Shown one piece after another: positions 38,184 through 47,198 of a stretch of 64,000 nt of DNA (within the stretch, counting starts at the first letter, position 1; each line of letters opens with the position of its first letter). This stretch comes from Candidatus Limivivens intestinipullorum. GTDB taxonomy: Bacteria; Bacillota; Clostridia; Lachnospirales; Lachnospiraceae. The notes under the pieces are model-generated. The model was not told the origin of the DNA. It searched no databases and saw only the letters and a program-made list of their open reading frames with translations. The stretch spans positions 1 to 64,000 of the forward strand of contig DVIQ01000007.1 of NCBI GenBank assembly GCA_018711185.1. The letters are read 5' to 3'. Made by a program: the position numbers and the translations under genes.

Positions 38184-38768
38184 TTGGACTCGTTAGATTA
38201 TTATGAACGGTATGGCAATGCCTATTTTGAGGAAACGGTGAATCTGGATATGAGCGGTATCCTGGAATTGTTTTTGGAATATCTGCCGGAGAAGGAAAAC
38301 GCGGATATTCTGGACTTGGGCTGCGGTTCCGGAAGGGACAGCCTGTGGCTTGAGGAAGCGGGATGCTGCGTCTCCATGCTGGACGGCTCGGAGATGATGT
38401 GCCGGCTGGCAGAGATCCATACAGGGCACGAAGTGCTGCATATGACCTTTGACGAGATGGAATTTGACTGCGTGTTTGACGGAATCTGGGCCTGCGCCTC
38501 CCTGCTCCATGTACCGGAGAAGGAGATGGACGGCATCATGGAAAAGGTAACGGACGCGCTGAAGCCCGGGGGGATTCTTTATATGTCCTTTCACTATGGG
38601 GAAGACGAGGAGATACGCGGCCAGCGCTTTTTCCATGATTATACGGAGGATACCATGCGGGAGCTTCTGAGGCGTCACCCCAGGCTGCGTATGAAAAAGC
38701 TCTGGCTGACCCAGGACGAGAGAAACAGCGGCACATGGCTGAATGTATTGGCGAAAAGAAGGGACTGA
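38184..38768 (+). CDS. Class I SAM-dependent methyltransferase
   Basis: 194 residues from a TTG at 38184, chosen because AAGGAG lies 7 bases upstream and because the paralogue at 55441 begins at the same position (MDYKSTLDYY against xDSLDYYERY). SAM motif I is ILDLGCGSGRD; motif II has MLDGS; motif IV is FDGIWACASLLHVP. It resembles TehB/UbiE-like small-molecule methyltransferases. The substrate is unknown. The following CPBP protease gene is only nine bases away. Confidence 0.88.
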   Translation: MDSLDYYERYGNAYFEETVNLDMSGILELFLEYLPEKENADILDLGCGSGRDSLWLEEAGCCVSMLDGSEMMCRLAEIHTGHEVLHMTFDEMEFDCVFDGIWACASLLHVPEKEMDGIMEKVTDALKPGGILYMSFHYGEDEEIRGQRFFHDYTEDTMRELLRRHPRLRMKKLWLTQDERNSGTWLNVLAKRRD

Positions 38769-38777
38769 CGCATTAGA

Positions 38778-39707
38778 ATGGATAAAACGAAAAGTGTAAA
38801 CAGACTGTTCCTGGCAACGGTGATTTGTGTGTTTGGAGTATCCTGGATCATCCAGCGGTTTGGCATAAGTCTCCCGTACTACCCGTCTATGGTGCTTGGA
38901 GAGGCTGTGATCGCGTTTCCGGCTTTGCTCTATCTGCTGATTAAACGGATACCAGCCGGAGAGTGGATTCCGCACAGGAAGCTTGACGGGCGCACGGTGG
39001 GGAAGCTTTTGCTTCTGACCGTGCTGCTTCTGCCCCTTATGACGTTTTTGAACGCCTTGTCGATGCTGTTTTCCACAAATTATGTGGCCCAGGATACCAC
39101 GTTTTTACAGGATAACAGCATCTGGCTGAATCTGCTGGTGATCGCCGTGATTCCGGCGGTTTTTGAGGAATTTTGCTTCCGGGGCGTTTTGTACGGAGGC
39201 TGGCGGGAAAACGGTCCCCTGGCGGCCGCCGTTGTTTGCGGCATTACGTTTGGACTGATGCACCGGAATCTGAACCAGTTTTTCTACGCGGCAGTGCTGG
39301 GCTTTGTGTTCAGCGTCATTGTGGAGGCGACGGGCAGCGTTTTTGCCAGCATGGCGGTGCATTTCTTTATTAACGGCTGGAGCGTCCTGCTGATTGCCCT
39401 TATGGGCCCCTTGAGCGAGTACCTGGACAGCGCCCTCGGCAGCGGCTATGCCCAGCAGCTTCAGCAGGAGGCGGTGACCGCGCAGTCTCTTTTGGATACG
39501 CTGAATCTTTATGGCCCCTTGGCGGTAATCTGCACGGCTCTGGCCGGCTGCGTGATGGTATGGATTGCCAGGGGACTGGGACGCCAGCCGGAGCTTCGGG
39601 GCTGCTTTACAAAGAAGGGCCAGAGGTTCTGGAGTGTCTGGATGCCATCGCTGTGTCTTGCCTGCGGCTTTTGCATCGGCTATATGGTTATGCTGGAAGT
39701 GTTCTGA
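38778..39707 (+). CDS. CPBP-family intramembrane metalloprotease
   Basis: 309 residues with about eight membrane segments. The Abi/CPBP signature is E130-E131-x3-R135 (EEFCFRG), followed by H162 in GLMHRN and a later His in MAVHFFINGW, matching the glutamates and histidines of the Rce1-like active site. Bacterial members process or sort membrane proteins, or give bacteriocin self-immunity; no bacteriocin gene is nearby. It overlaps nothing, and dnaE follows 17 bases after the stop. Confidence 0.9.
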   Translation: MDKTKSVNRLFLATVICVFGVSWIIQRFGISLPYYPSMVLGEAVIAFPALLYLLIKRIPAGEWIPHRKLDGRTVGKLLLLTVLLLPLMTFLNALSMLFSTNYVAQDTTFLQDNSIWLNLLVIAVIPAVFEEFCFRGVLYGGWRENGPLAAAVVCGITFGLMHRNLNQFFYAAVLGFVFSVIVEATGSVFASMAVHFFINGWSVLLIALMGPLSEYLDSALGSGYAQQLQQEAVTAQSLLDTLNLYGPLAVICTALAGCVMVWIARGLGRQPELRGCFTKKGQRFWSVWMPSLCLACGFCIGYMVMLEVF

Positions 39708-39724
39708 TTTGGAGAGGAAATTGG

Positions 39725-42700
39725 ATGAAATTTGCGCATTTGCATGTCCATACGGAGTATAGTCTGCTGGACGGCTCAAATAAAATAACAGAATATGTGG
39801 CCAGGGTCCGTGAACTGGGCATGAACAGCGCGGCGATTACGGACCATGGCGTAATGTTCGGCGTCATTGACTTTTACCGGGCGGCAAAGGCCGCTGGGAT
39901 CAACCCGATTTTGGGCTGTGAGGTGTATGTGGCGCCGAATTCCCGTTTTGACAAGGAAACGGGAGTAAAAGACGAGCGGTATTTTCATCTGGTTCTGCTG
40001 GCGGAAAATAATACAGGCTACGCGAATCTGATGAAAATTGTATCCAAGGGCTTTGTGGAGGGCTTTTATTACAAGCCCCGGGTTGACATGGAGGTTCTTC
40101 AGGAATACCATGAGGGTCTTATCGCCCTGAGCGCCTGCCTTGCGGGGGAGGTGCCAAGGCTTCTTGCCAGAGGGATGTATGAGGAGGCAAAAGAGGCGGC
40201 CCTGCGCTATGAGCAGATTTTCGGAAAGGATAATTATTTCCTGGAGCTGCAGGATCACGGTATTCCGGAGCAGGCCACGGTAAACCAGCAGCTTCTGCGT
40301 CTTGGCCGGGAGACGGGAATTGGCCTGGTAGCCACCAATGACGTGCACTATACCATGGCGGAGGACGCCGAGCCCCACGATATCCTTCTGTGTCTCCAGA
40401 CCGGAAAAAAGCTGACGGACACGGACCGGCTGCGGTATGAGGGGGGACAGTATTATGTCAAATCCCCGGAGGAGATGGCAAGGCTTTTTCCCTATGCCCT
40501 GGAGGCTTTGGAGAATACCCAGCGCATCGCGGACCGCTGCCATGTGGAGATCGAGTTTGGGGTTACGAAGCTGCCCCGGTACGATGTGCCCGAAGGAACC
40601 ACCGCTTGGGAGTATCTGAATAAACTTTGCCGGGAAGGACTGGCAGAGCGGTATAACCCGGTGACAGAGGAGCTTGAGGAGCGCCTGGACTATGAGCTGA
40701 ATACCATTAAGACCATGGGATACGTGGATTACTTTCTGATTGTATGGGACTTTATCCACTATGCAAGGGAGCAGGGGATTATGGTAGGGCCGGGAAGAGG
40801 CTCTGCCGCGGGAAGCCTGGTGGCCTATACCCTAGGGATCACCAAGCTGGATCCGATCCGCTACAATCTCCTCTTTGAGCGTTTCCTGAATCCGGAGCGT
40901 GTGTCCATGCCGGATATCGACGTGGACTTCTGCTTTGAACGGCGCCAGGAGGTCATTGACTATGTGGTGCGAAAGTACGGAAAGGACCGGGTTGTTCAGA
41001 TCGTCACCTTCGGTACTCTGGCGGCCCGGGGGGTGATCCGGGATGTGGGGCGGGTCATGGATATGCCCTACGCTACGGTGGATTCCATCGCGAAAATGGT
41101 GCCCTCTGAGCTGAACATCACCATTGACAAGGCCCTGCAGGCCAACGCGGATCTGAAGCAGCTTTACGAAAGCGATCCCCAGGTGAAAAAGCTCATCGAT
41201 ATGTCGAAGCGACTGGAAGGGCTCCCGCGCCATACGTCCATGCACGCGGCGGGGGTTGTGATCTGCCAGAAATCCGCGGATGAGTATGTGCCTTTGTCCA
41301 GGGCAGGAGATGGCACCATTACGACGCAGTTTACCATGACGACTCTGGAGGAGCTGGGGCTTCTGAAAATGGACTTTCTGGGGCTGCGGACTCTGACGGT
41401 GATCCAGAACGCGGTGCGCCTGGCGGAAAAGAGCAGCGGAAAGGAAATCGACATCGACCAGATCAACTATAATGATAAGGCGGTTCTGGACTCCATCGGA
41501 ACCGGAAAGACGGAAGGCGTTTTCCAGCTTGAAAGCGCGGGAATGAAAAGCTTCATGAAGGAATTGAAACCCCAGAGCCTTGAAGATATCATTGCCGGAA
41601 TTTCCCTGTACCGGCCGGGGCCGATGGACTTTATTCCTCAGTATATCAAGGGAAAAAATAATCCGGAGAGCATTCATTACGACTGCCCGCAGCTGGAACC
41701 GATTCTGGAGCCCACCTACGGCTGTATTGTGTACCAGGAGCAGGTTATGCAGATTGTCCGGGAGCTGGGCGGCTATACCCTGGGGCGCAGTGATCTGGTG
41801 CGCCGCGCTATGTCAAAGAAAAAGGCGGCCGTCATGGAGAAGGAGCGCCGGAATTTCGTCTACGGGAATCCGGAAGAGGGCGTGCCCGGCTGTGTGTCAA
41901 AGGGAATTTCGGAGGAAGTGGCGAATCATATATACGATGAGATGATCGACTTCGCCAAGTATGCCTTTAACAAATCCCACGCGGCGGCCTACGCGGTGGT
42001 ATCTTATCAGACGGCTTACCTGAAATACTACTATCCCATTGAGTTTATGGCCGCTCTGATGACTTCCGTGATCGATAATCCCACAAAGGTGGCGGAGTAT
42101 ATCCTTACCTGCCGGCAGATGGGAATCGAGATCCTGCCGCCGGATGTGAACAAGGGAGAGGGAAGCTTCTCGGTGGACAACGGCTGTATCCGCTATGGGC
42201 TCAGCGCCATTAAGAGCATCGGGAAGCCGGTGATCGAGGGGCTTGTGGAGGAGCGCAGTGCCAGAGGACCTTTTGTGAGCCTTCAGGATTTCATCGAGCG
42301 TCTGCCGGCTAAGGACCGGAACAAGCGTGTTCTGGAAAATCTGATCAAAGCCGGGGCGCTGGACTGCGTGCCCGGAACCCGGAAGGAATGCATGATGGTC
42401 TATGTTCAGATTCTGGATCAGATCAATCAGGAAAAGAAAACGGCTATGCCGGGCCAGATGACCTTTTTTGATATCCTGGGAGAGGGAGAGCGGGAAGCGT
42501 TTTCCATCCGGATGCCAAAGGCTGGCGAGTATGAAAAGGAACAGCTTCTGGCCTTTGAAAAAGAGGTGCTGGGCGTTTACATCAGCGGCCACCCTCTGGC
42601 GGAGTATGAAAACCTCTGGAAAAAGAATATCACGGCGGTTACGTCGGATTTCATGCTGGATGACGAGACCGGCGTTTCCAGGGTGCGGGACGGCCAGACG

Positions 42701-43207
42701 GCTGTTCTGGGCGGCATGATTACAGGCAAGACCATCAAGCACACGAAAACGGCGAAAACCATGGCTTTTGTGACCATCGAGGATCTGGTGGGAACCGCGG
42801 AGGTGGTGGTATTCCCCAGGGATTATGAGGCCAACCGGCAGTATTTGGAAACGGACAATAAGGTTTTCATCCGCGGCCGGGTTTCCACGGAGGACGACCG
42901 CCCCAGCAAGCTGATCTGTGAGAAGGTCTGGCCCTTTGACCAGATCCCCAGAGAGCTTTGGGTCCAGTTCCCGGATCTGGACGCGTTCCGCTCCAGGGAG
43001 CAGGAGCTGTACGGTATTCTGCGCAACTTTGACGGAAAGGATCAGGTGGTCATCTATCTGCGGCAGCCTAAGGCGGTAAAACGTCTTGGGGGGAACTGGG
43101 AGATCCGCATCGACAGCCGGCTTCTGGGGAAAATTGGCGAGAAATTCGGGCAGGAGAACGTAAAAGTTGTCGAAAAGTCTATTGAAAAAGTGCGAAAAAT
43201 GAATTAG
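39725..43207 (+). CDS. dnaE: DNA polymerase III subunit alpha
   Basis: 1160 residues from the ATG at 39725 (GAGAGGAAATTGG upstream). The N-terminal PHP domain begins MKFAHLHVHTEYSLLDGS; the polymerase active site is D397/D399/D401 in MPDIDVDFCFERR; GPGRGSAAGSLVAYTLGIT and RPGPMDFIPQYIKGK are also conserved; the tandem helix-hairpin-helix lies near 820-900 and the OB fold near 985-1060. It is the replicative or lagging-strand DnaE of Firmicutes. dnaE followed by pfkA is a conserved Firmicutes order. Confidence 0.97.
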   Translation: MKFAHLHVHTEYSLLDGSNKITEYVARVRELGMNSAAITDHGVMFGVIDFYRAAKAAGINPILGCEVYVAPNSRFDKETGVKDERYFHLVLLAENNTGYANLMKIVSKGFVEGFYYKPRVDMEVLQEYHEGLIALSACLAGEVPRLLARGMYEEAKEAALRYEQIFGKDNYFLELQDHGIPEQATVNQQLLRLGRETGIGLVATNDVHYTMAEDAEPHDILLCLQTGKKLTDTDRLRYEGGQYYVKSPEEMARLFPYALEALENTQRIADRCHVEIEFGVTKLPRYDVPEGTTAWEYLNKLCREGLAERYNPVTEELEERLDYELNTIKTMGYVDYFLIVWDFIHYAREQGIMVGPGRGSAAGSLVAYTLGITKLDPIRYNLLFERFLNPERVSMPDIDVDFCFERRQEVIDYVVRKYGKDRVVQIVTFGTLAARGVIRDVGRVMDMPYATVDSIAKMVPSELNITIDKALQANADLKQLYESDPQVKKLIDMSKRLEGLPRHTSMHAAGVVICQKSADEYVPLSRAGDGTITTQFTMTTLEELGLLKMDFLGLRTLTVIQNAVRLAEKSSGKEIDIDQINYNDKAVLDSIGTGKTEGVFQLESAGMKSFMKELKPQSLEDIIAGISLYRPGPMDFIPQYIKGKNNPESIHYDCPQLEPILEPTYGCIVYQEQVMQIVRELGGYTLGRSDLVRRAMSKKKAAVMEKERRNFVYGNPEEGVPGCVSKGISEEVANHIYDEMIDFAKYAFNKSHAAAYAVVSYQTAYLKYYYPIEFMAALMTSVIDNPTKVAEYILTCRQMGIEILPPDVNKGEGSFSVDNGCIRYGLSAIKSIGKPVIEGLVEERSARGPFVSLQDFIERLPAKDRNKRVLENLIKAGALDCVPGTRKECMMVYVQILDQINQEKKTAMPGQMTFFDILGEGEREAFSIRMPKAGEYEKEQLLAFEKEVLGVYISGHPLAEYENLWKKNITAVTSDFMLDDETGVSRVRDGQTAVLGGMITGKTIKHTKTAKTMAFVTIEDLVGTAEVVVFPRDYEANRQYLETDNKVFIRGRVSTEDDRPSKLICEKVWPFDQIPRELWVQFPDLDAFRSREQELYGILRNFDGKDQVVIYLRQPKAVKRLGGNWEIRIDSRLLGKIGEKFGQENVKVVEKSIEKVRKMN

Positions 43208-43277
43208 AATATTTAAGAATGGTATACTCTAAAAGAGATTAGACTGGATGAAAAGAACCGATTACGGAGGTAGGATC

Positions 43278-44252
43278 ATGGCTAAGGAAGTAAAAACCAT
43301 TGGAGTATTGACGAGCGGCGGAGATGCCCCCGGTATGAATGCAGCCATTCGGGCGGTTGTGCGAAGTGCCATTGCCAAAGGCCTGAAGGTGAAAGGTGTT
43401 CAGAAGGGATATAATGGCTTGCTGAATGAGGAGATCATTGATTTATCCGCCAGAGACGTGTCAGACACCATTGCCAGAGGCGGCACGGTGCTGTATACGG
43501 CCAGATGCGCGGAGTTCCGAACAGAGGAAGGCCAAGCCAGAGGCGCGGAGGTTTGCAGAAAGCATGGAATCGACGGCATGGTTGTAATCGGCGGCGACGG
43601 TTCCTTCGCAGGCGCGCAGAAGCTTTCCCACCACGGGATCAATACCATCGGGCTGCCGGGCACCATTGATCTTGACATCGCCTGCACGGAATACACCATC
43701 GGCTTTGACACAGCGGTAAACACCGCTATGGAAGCCATCGACAAGGTACGGGATACCTCGACATCCCATGAAAGATGCAGTATCATTGAGGTTATGGGCC
43801 GCAATGCCGGTTATATCGCTCTGTGGTGCGGTATTGCCAACGGCGCGGAGGATATTCTTCTGCCGGAGACTTACGATTATGATGAGCAGAAGCTGATCAA
43901 CAACATCATCGCGAACCGCAAGCGCGGAAAGAAACATCATATCATTATCAACGCGGAGGGTATCGGCCATTCCACCAGTATGGCCCGCAGAATCGAGGCG
44001 GCCACAGGCGTAGAGACCAGAGCGACGATCCTGGGGCACATGCAGCGCGGCGGAAGCCCCACCTGCAAGGACCGTGTCTACGCGTCCATGATGGGCGCTT
44101 ACGCGGTGGATTTGCTCTGCCAGAATAAGACAAACCGTGTAGTAGGCTACCGCAACGGCGAGTTCTGTGACTTCGACATCGACGAAGCCCTTGCCATGAA
44201 AAAAGTCATCCCCCAATACTGGGTAGACGTAGCCAAGCAGCTTTCAATATAA
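43278..44252 (+). CDS. pfkA: 6-phosphofructokinase
   Basis: 324 residues from the ATG at 43278, with CGGAGG upstream. It phosphorylates fructose 6-phosphate in glycolysis. GGDAPGMNAAIR is the nucleotide loop; GGDGSFAGA (Gly rather than Asp) points to ATP as donor rather than pyrophosphate. In the catalytic loop both aspartates are kept (GTIDLDIACTEYT), but the usual Asn between them is Leu and the following residues differ from the textbook NDIPGTD. SHERCSIIEVMGR binds the sugar phosphate. A strong terminator follows immediately. Confidence 0.95.
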   Translation: MAKEVKTIGVLTSGGDAPGMNAAIRAVVRSAIAKGLKVKGVQKGYNGLLNEEIIDLSARDVSDTIARGGTVLYTARCAEFRTEEGQARGAEVCRKHGIDGMVVIGGDGSFAGAQKLSHHGINTIGLPGTIDLDIACTEYTIGFDTAVNTAMEAIDKVRDTSTSHERCSIIEVMGRNAGYIALWCGIANGAEDILLPETYDYDEQKLINNIIANRKRGKKHHIIINAEGIGHSTSMARRIEAATGVETRATILGHMQRGGSPTCKDRVYASMMGAYAVDLLCQNKTNRVVGYRNGEFCDFDIDEALAMKKVIPQYWVDVAKQLSI

Positions 44253-44283
44253 AATCAGGCTGCGTAAGCAGCCTGATTTTATG
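44250..44283 (+). terminator. Terminator after pfkA
   Basis: AAAATCAGGCTGC and GCAGCCTGATTTT pair around GTAA, giving a perfect 13-bp stem with T-rich end. Confidence 0.9.
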
Positions 44284-44340
44284 AGGAAGTAGCGAAGCGG
44301 ATTCCGAATAACCCATAAGAGCTGCGTAAGCAGCCTGTGT

Positions 44341-44475
44341 TTAAGAGTTCAGTTCAGGTCTGCGCATATGCTGCGCAGACCGTGAGAAAGTGATTCAAGA
44401 GTGCAAAAATCCCATCGCCGAAGGCGATTTCAAATGGATTTTTGCAGTTACAGTTCAGCAAAGCTGAACTGTAAT
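44341..44475 (+). mobile_element. 135-bp mobile repeat (MITE-like) inserted in a duplicated terminator segment
   Basis: Begins TTAAGAGTTCAG (first bases mutated) and ends GCTGAACTGTAAT; hairpin 2 is GCAAAAATCC / GGATTTTTGC. It splits a second copy of the pfkA terminator sequence: GCTGCGTAAGCAGCCTG is on the left (44321-44337) and GCCTGATTTTATGAGGA on the right (44476-44492), both also present uninterrupted at 44259-44287. The flanking octamers GCCTGTGT and GCCTGATT match at 6 of 8 bases. Confidence 0.9.
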
Positions 44476-44493
44476 GCCTGATTTTATGAGGAC

Positions 44494-44539
44494 AGTCCCC
44501 CTGCTTTTCTTGCCAAGGGCAAGAAAAAGCGCGGGGACT
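44494..44539 (+). other. Long hairpin upstream of the transglutaminase-like gene
   Basis: AGTCCCCCTGCTTTTCTTGCC pairs with GGCAAGAAAAAGCGCGGGGACT around AAG, with one internal mismatch. There is no T run. It may stabilise or attenuate the downstream message. Arms are quoted here only as GTCCCC/GGGGAC and GCTTTTCTTGCC/GGCAAGAAAAAGC in the pairing sense. Confidence 0.6.
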
Positions 44540-44564
44540 TTGGTGTATAAAAGGGAGGAAGGTT

Positions 44565-46058
44565 ATGAAATTAAAAAATCAGAAAACGGTTTATGTGTGG
44601 AAAATGGGGCGCCTTGTGCTGACGGCGCTGGTGCTGTGGCTTTTTGCCGGCAGCATATTTTGCGTAAAGGCCGCGGCGGCGAAGCCGGAAACGCCGGTGA
44701 TGCTCTCGGCAAAGGCTGTGAGCGCGTCTTCCATCAAGATCCAGTGGCAGGTAAAGGAGCGGCAGACCGGGGCCTATGCCATTTACCGGAAGGATGGGAA
44801 AGGCAGTTTCCGGATCATTGATTTCGTAAAAGCCCTCGGGACGAGAAAGACAACTTATCTGGATGAGACGGTGATGCCGGGGACACGGTATACATACGCG
44901 GTGGCGGTGATACCAAAGGAAAAGCTGGTTTCCCCGTTTGTCTGGTCCTCTTCAGGAAATTCCTCAAAAAAGAAGCTGTATTTTCGGAAGCCGGACGGAA
45001 CAAAGGTTTATAAATATCTGGTATTTTCCGGGAAGAACGCGATTGCGAAGGCATCCGCATCGGCTTCGAATATTTCCTACAAGCCGGCAGAGACCCAGAA
45101 AGACGCGCAGCTTTATGCTCTGGTGCGCGGAGGCTGGGGAGCCCGCAGTACAAAGACAAAGTCCGCGAAAACAACCCTGCCTTCCACAAAAGTGATCTCC
45201 GCGAAGCTGGTGAGCACCGGGACGCTGAAGGTCAAATGGAAGAAGTCCAAGGGGGCCACCGGGTATGTGGTTTACCGCCGGAAGAAGGGAAGCTCTTCCT
45301 GGAAAAAGATTGCCACAGTCACAGGCGCGGACCAGATCTATTGCTACAGTACCGGGAACGCGGCGAATACTACTTACTATTTTACGGTAAAGGCCTATTA
45401 TAAAAAGGGATCGAAAAAGGTTTATGCCAGCTATAATAAGACAGGCCTGAAGGTTTCTCTCAAAAGCACATCCGTGCCGACCAAGACGGCCTCGGACGCT
45501 TCTGTTTACGGGCCTTCATTGTCAGGAAGCCAGCAGGCGCAAGTATGGCAGGCAGTGGATTCTTTCTGCCAGAATTATATTACCTCGGATATGTCAACGG
45601 TGGAAAAACTGATGACTGCTCAGCTCTATATGGTGAAGAACTGCACGTACGCGGCCACTTGGGCGCGGAATGGGGCAAATACCGCATGGGGCGCGCTGGT
45701 ATACCGAAATTCGCAGGGGATTCATGAGGCGCAGTGTTCCGGGTATGCCAGAGGCTATAAAGCGCTCTGTGACGGAATGGGGATTCCATGTAAGTATGTT
45801 CATTCCAGCACAGACTCTCATCAGTGGGTAGAGGTGCAGGTCAATGGAAAATGGTATATTATTGATCCGACCTGCAATACAGCGACAAATTTCTGGATGT
45901 TCCTCATAAGCGGCAGCACGTACCGGGAACTTTGGCAGGGGACCGTCGGCAGTCCCCAGGATGTGGCCTCTGTTTCCACAGCGGATTATCCGGAGGAAAA
46001 GATCAAAAAAGCCTACAATGGCTATAAAGTACAGAATGCGATCCGGAAGATTTTCTGA
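44565..46058 (+). CDS. Secreted transglutaminase-like protein with Fn3 domains
   Basis: 497 residues, start preceded by GGGAGGAAGG. A signal peptide covers about 1-38 (hydrophobic LVLTALVLWLFAGSIF, then AAAAK). Two fibronectin-III-like domains follow (about 42-125 and 210-300), then a transglutaminase-like papain-fold domain (about 325-470) with C391 (AQCSGYARG), H419 (SHQWVEV) and D434 (YIIDPTC) as the triad. The protein is very Lys-rich and would sit at the positively charged cell surface. Such proteins act as cell-surface proteases or cross-linkers; the target is unknown. Confidence 0.9.
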   Translation: MKLKNQKTVYVWKMGRLVLTALVLWLFAGSIFCVKAAAAKPETPVMLSAKAVSASSIKIQWQVKERQTGAYAIYRKDGKGSFRIIDFVKALGTRKTTYLDETVMPGTRYTYAVAVIPKEKLVSPFVWSSSGNSSKKKLYFRKPDGTKVYKYLVFSGKNAIAKASASASNISYKPAETQKDAQLYALVRGGWGARSTKTKSAKTTLPSTKVISAKLVSTGTLKVKWKKSKGATGYVVYRRKKGSSSWKKIATVTGADQIYCYSTGNAANTTYYFTVKAYYKKGSKKVYASYNKTGLKVSLKSTSVPTKTASDASVYGPSLSGSQQAQVWQAVDSFCQNYITSDMSTVEKLMTAQLYMVKNCTYAATWARNGANTAWGALVYRNSQGIHEAQCSGYARGYKALCDGMGIPCKYVHSSTDSHQWVEVQVNGKWYIIDPTCNTATNFWMFLISGSTYRELWQGTVGSPQDVASVSTADYPEEKIKKAYNGYKVQNAIRKIF

Positions 46059-46092
46059 CGAACAGCAAACATCCGAAAGGGAGGCAGCATTT

Positions 46093-46881
46093 ATGATTAC
46101 CAGCGTGTCAAACCAGCAGATCCGGCATCTGCTGCAGCTTCAGAAAAAAGCCAGAGCCAGGAAAGAAGAGGGCGTTTTTATCGTGGAGGGGATAAAAATG
46201 TACCAGGAAGCGCCCAGGGAATGGATTGTAAAAACCTACGTTTCTGAGAGTTTCCTTAAAAAAACGGAGTATCAGCACGTCCTGGGGCAGCCGAACGCGG
46301 AAATCCTGTCGGACGAGGTTTTCCGAAAGGTCTCCGATACGCAGACGCCCCAGGGAATCCTGTGCGTTGTGCGGATGCCGGAAAATTCTCTGGAGTCAAT
46401 GCTCACACAAGAAGCGCCGCTTTTTCTTCTGGCGGAGAATATACAGGATCCGGGCAATCTGGGAACGATTGTCCGGACAGGAGAGGGGGCAGGCGTGTCC
46501 GGGGTGATTATGAGCCGGGATACGGTGGATATTTTTAATCCGAAAACCATACGCTCTACCATGGGTTCCATCTACCGGGTTCCCTTCCTTTACGCGGAGG
46601 ATTTCCAGGATGTGATCCGCAGGATCCAAAGCCGCGGCATTTCCGTGTACGCGGCCCATTTAAAGGGAACCGCCTCATACGATGACAAAGATTATACTGG
46701 AGGAACGGCGTTTCTGATCGGAAACGAAGGAAATGGCCTGACGGAGGAAACGGCCGCCTTGGCAACGGACTATATCCGCATTCCGATGAATGGCGAGGTG
46801 GAATCCTTAAATGCGGCTGTGGCGTCTGCGCTGCTGCTTTATGAGGCCGCAAGGCAGCGCCGGAAGCGGGATAACGCGTAA
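46093..46881 (+). CDS. SpoU/TrmH-family RNA 2'-O-methyltransferase
   Basis: 262 residues from the ATG at 46093 (AAGGGAGGCAG upstream). The N-terminal substrate-binding part (1-95) precedes the knotted SPOUT domain with motifs NIQDPGNLGTIVRTGEGAGV (motif 1), IGNEGNGLTEE (motif 2) and IPMNGEVESLNAAVASALL (motif 3). It methylates a ribose in rRNA or tRNA, probably 23S rRNA as for its relatives. The stop codon (46879-46881) lies in the first bases of a repeat-like structured sequence. Confidence 0.93.
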   Translation: MITSVSNQQIRHLLQLQKKARARKEEGVFIVEGIKMYQEAPREWIVKTYVSESFLKKTEYQHVLGQPNAEILSDEVFRKVSDTQTPQGILCVVRMPENSLESMLTQEAPLFLLAENIQDPGNLGTIVRTGEGAGVSGVIMSRDTVDIFNPKTIRSTMGSIYRVPFLYAEDFQDVIRRIQSRGISVYAAHLKGTASYDDKDYTGGTAFLIGNEGNGLTEETAALATDYIRIPMNGEVESLNAAVASALLLYEAARQRRKRDNA

Positions 46882-47027
46882 GAAAATCCGGTTGAAAGCA
46901 GCCGCAAACACTTGCTGTTTGCGGCGTAAGAAGATGATTCAGGTGTGAGCGGATTCCATTCGCGAAGCGAATTTTCAATGAATCCGCGATGTTGCTGCTC
47001 ACGGACCGAAGGGCCGTGAACAGTAAC
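46878..47027 (+). repeat. Diverged relative of the 135-bp repeat
   Basis: Starts GTAAG and ends CAGTAAC. It keeps the architecture with other sequences: hairpin 1 is GCCGCAAACA / TGTTTGCGGC; then GTAAGAAGATGATTCAGGTG; hairpin 2 is GCGGATTC / GAATCCGC enclosing TTCGCGAAGCGAA; and a final hairpin CACGG / CCGTG. Only the GTAAGAA..TGATTCAGG core is shared at the sequence level. No target duplication is seen. Confidence 0.65.
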
Positions 47028-47045
47028 GAAAAATATGGAAAAGGG

Positions 47046-47074
47046 TTGACAAATTTTCTTTCGTATAATAGAAT
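47046..47074 (+). promoter_or_regulatory. Promoter of the SleB-type hydrolase gene
   Basis: TTGACA (47046-47051) and TAGAAT (47069-47074), spacing 17. A TATAAT at 47064-47069 is too close to the -35 box. Confidence 0.65.
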
Positions 47075-47198
47075 ACTCCTGTAACAAGATTTAATAAAGT
47101 TGTAATAATTGTGCAAGAAATGAGCGAGTGACGAAAAGATGGGGTGCAGCGGTTTGGCGAAGCTGCTGCGGCAGGTCACGATTGTTCAGGAGGTAAGG

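Noticed and set aside
38778..39707. CPBP protease as a bacteriocin immunity gene
   Set aside because: No precursor peptide, peptidase-ABC exporter or GG leader is found nearby.
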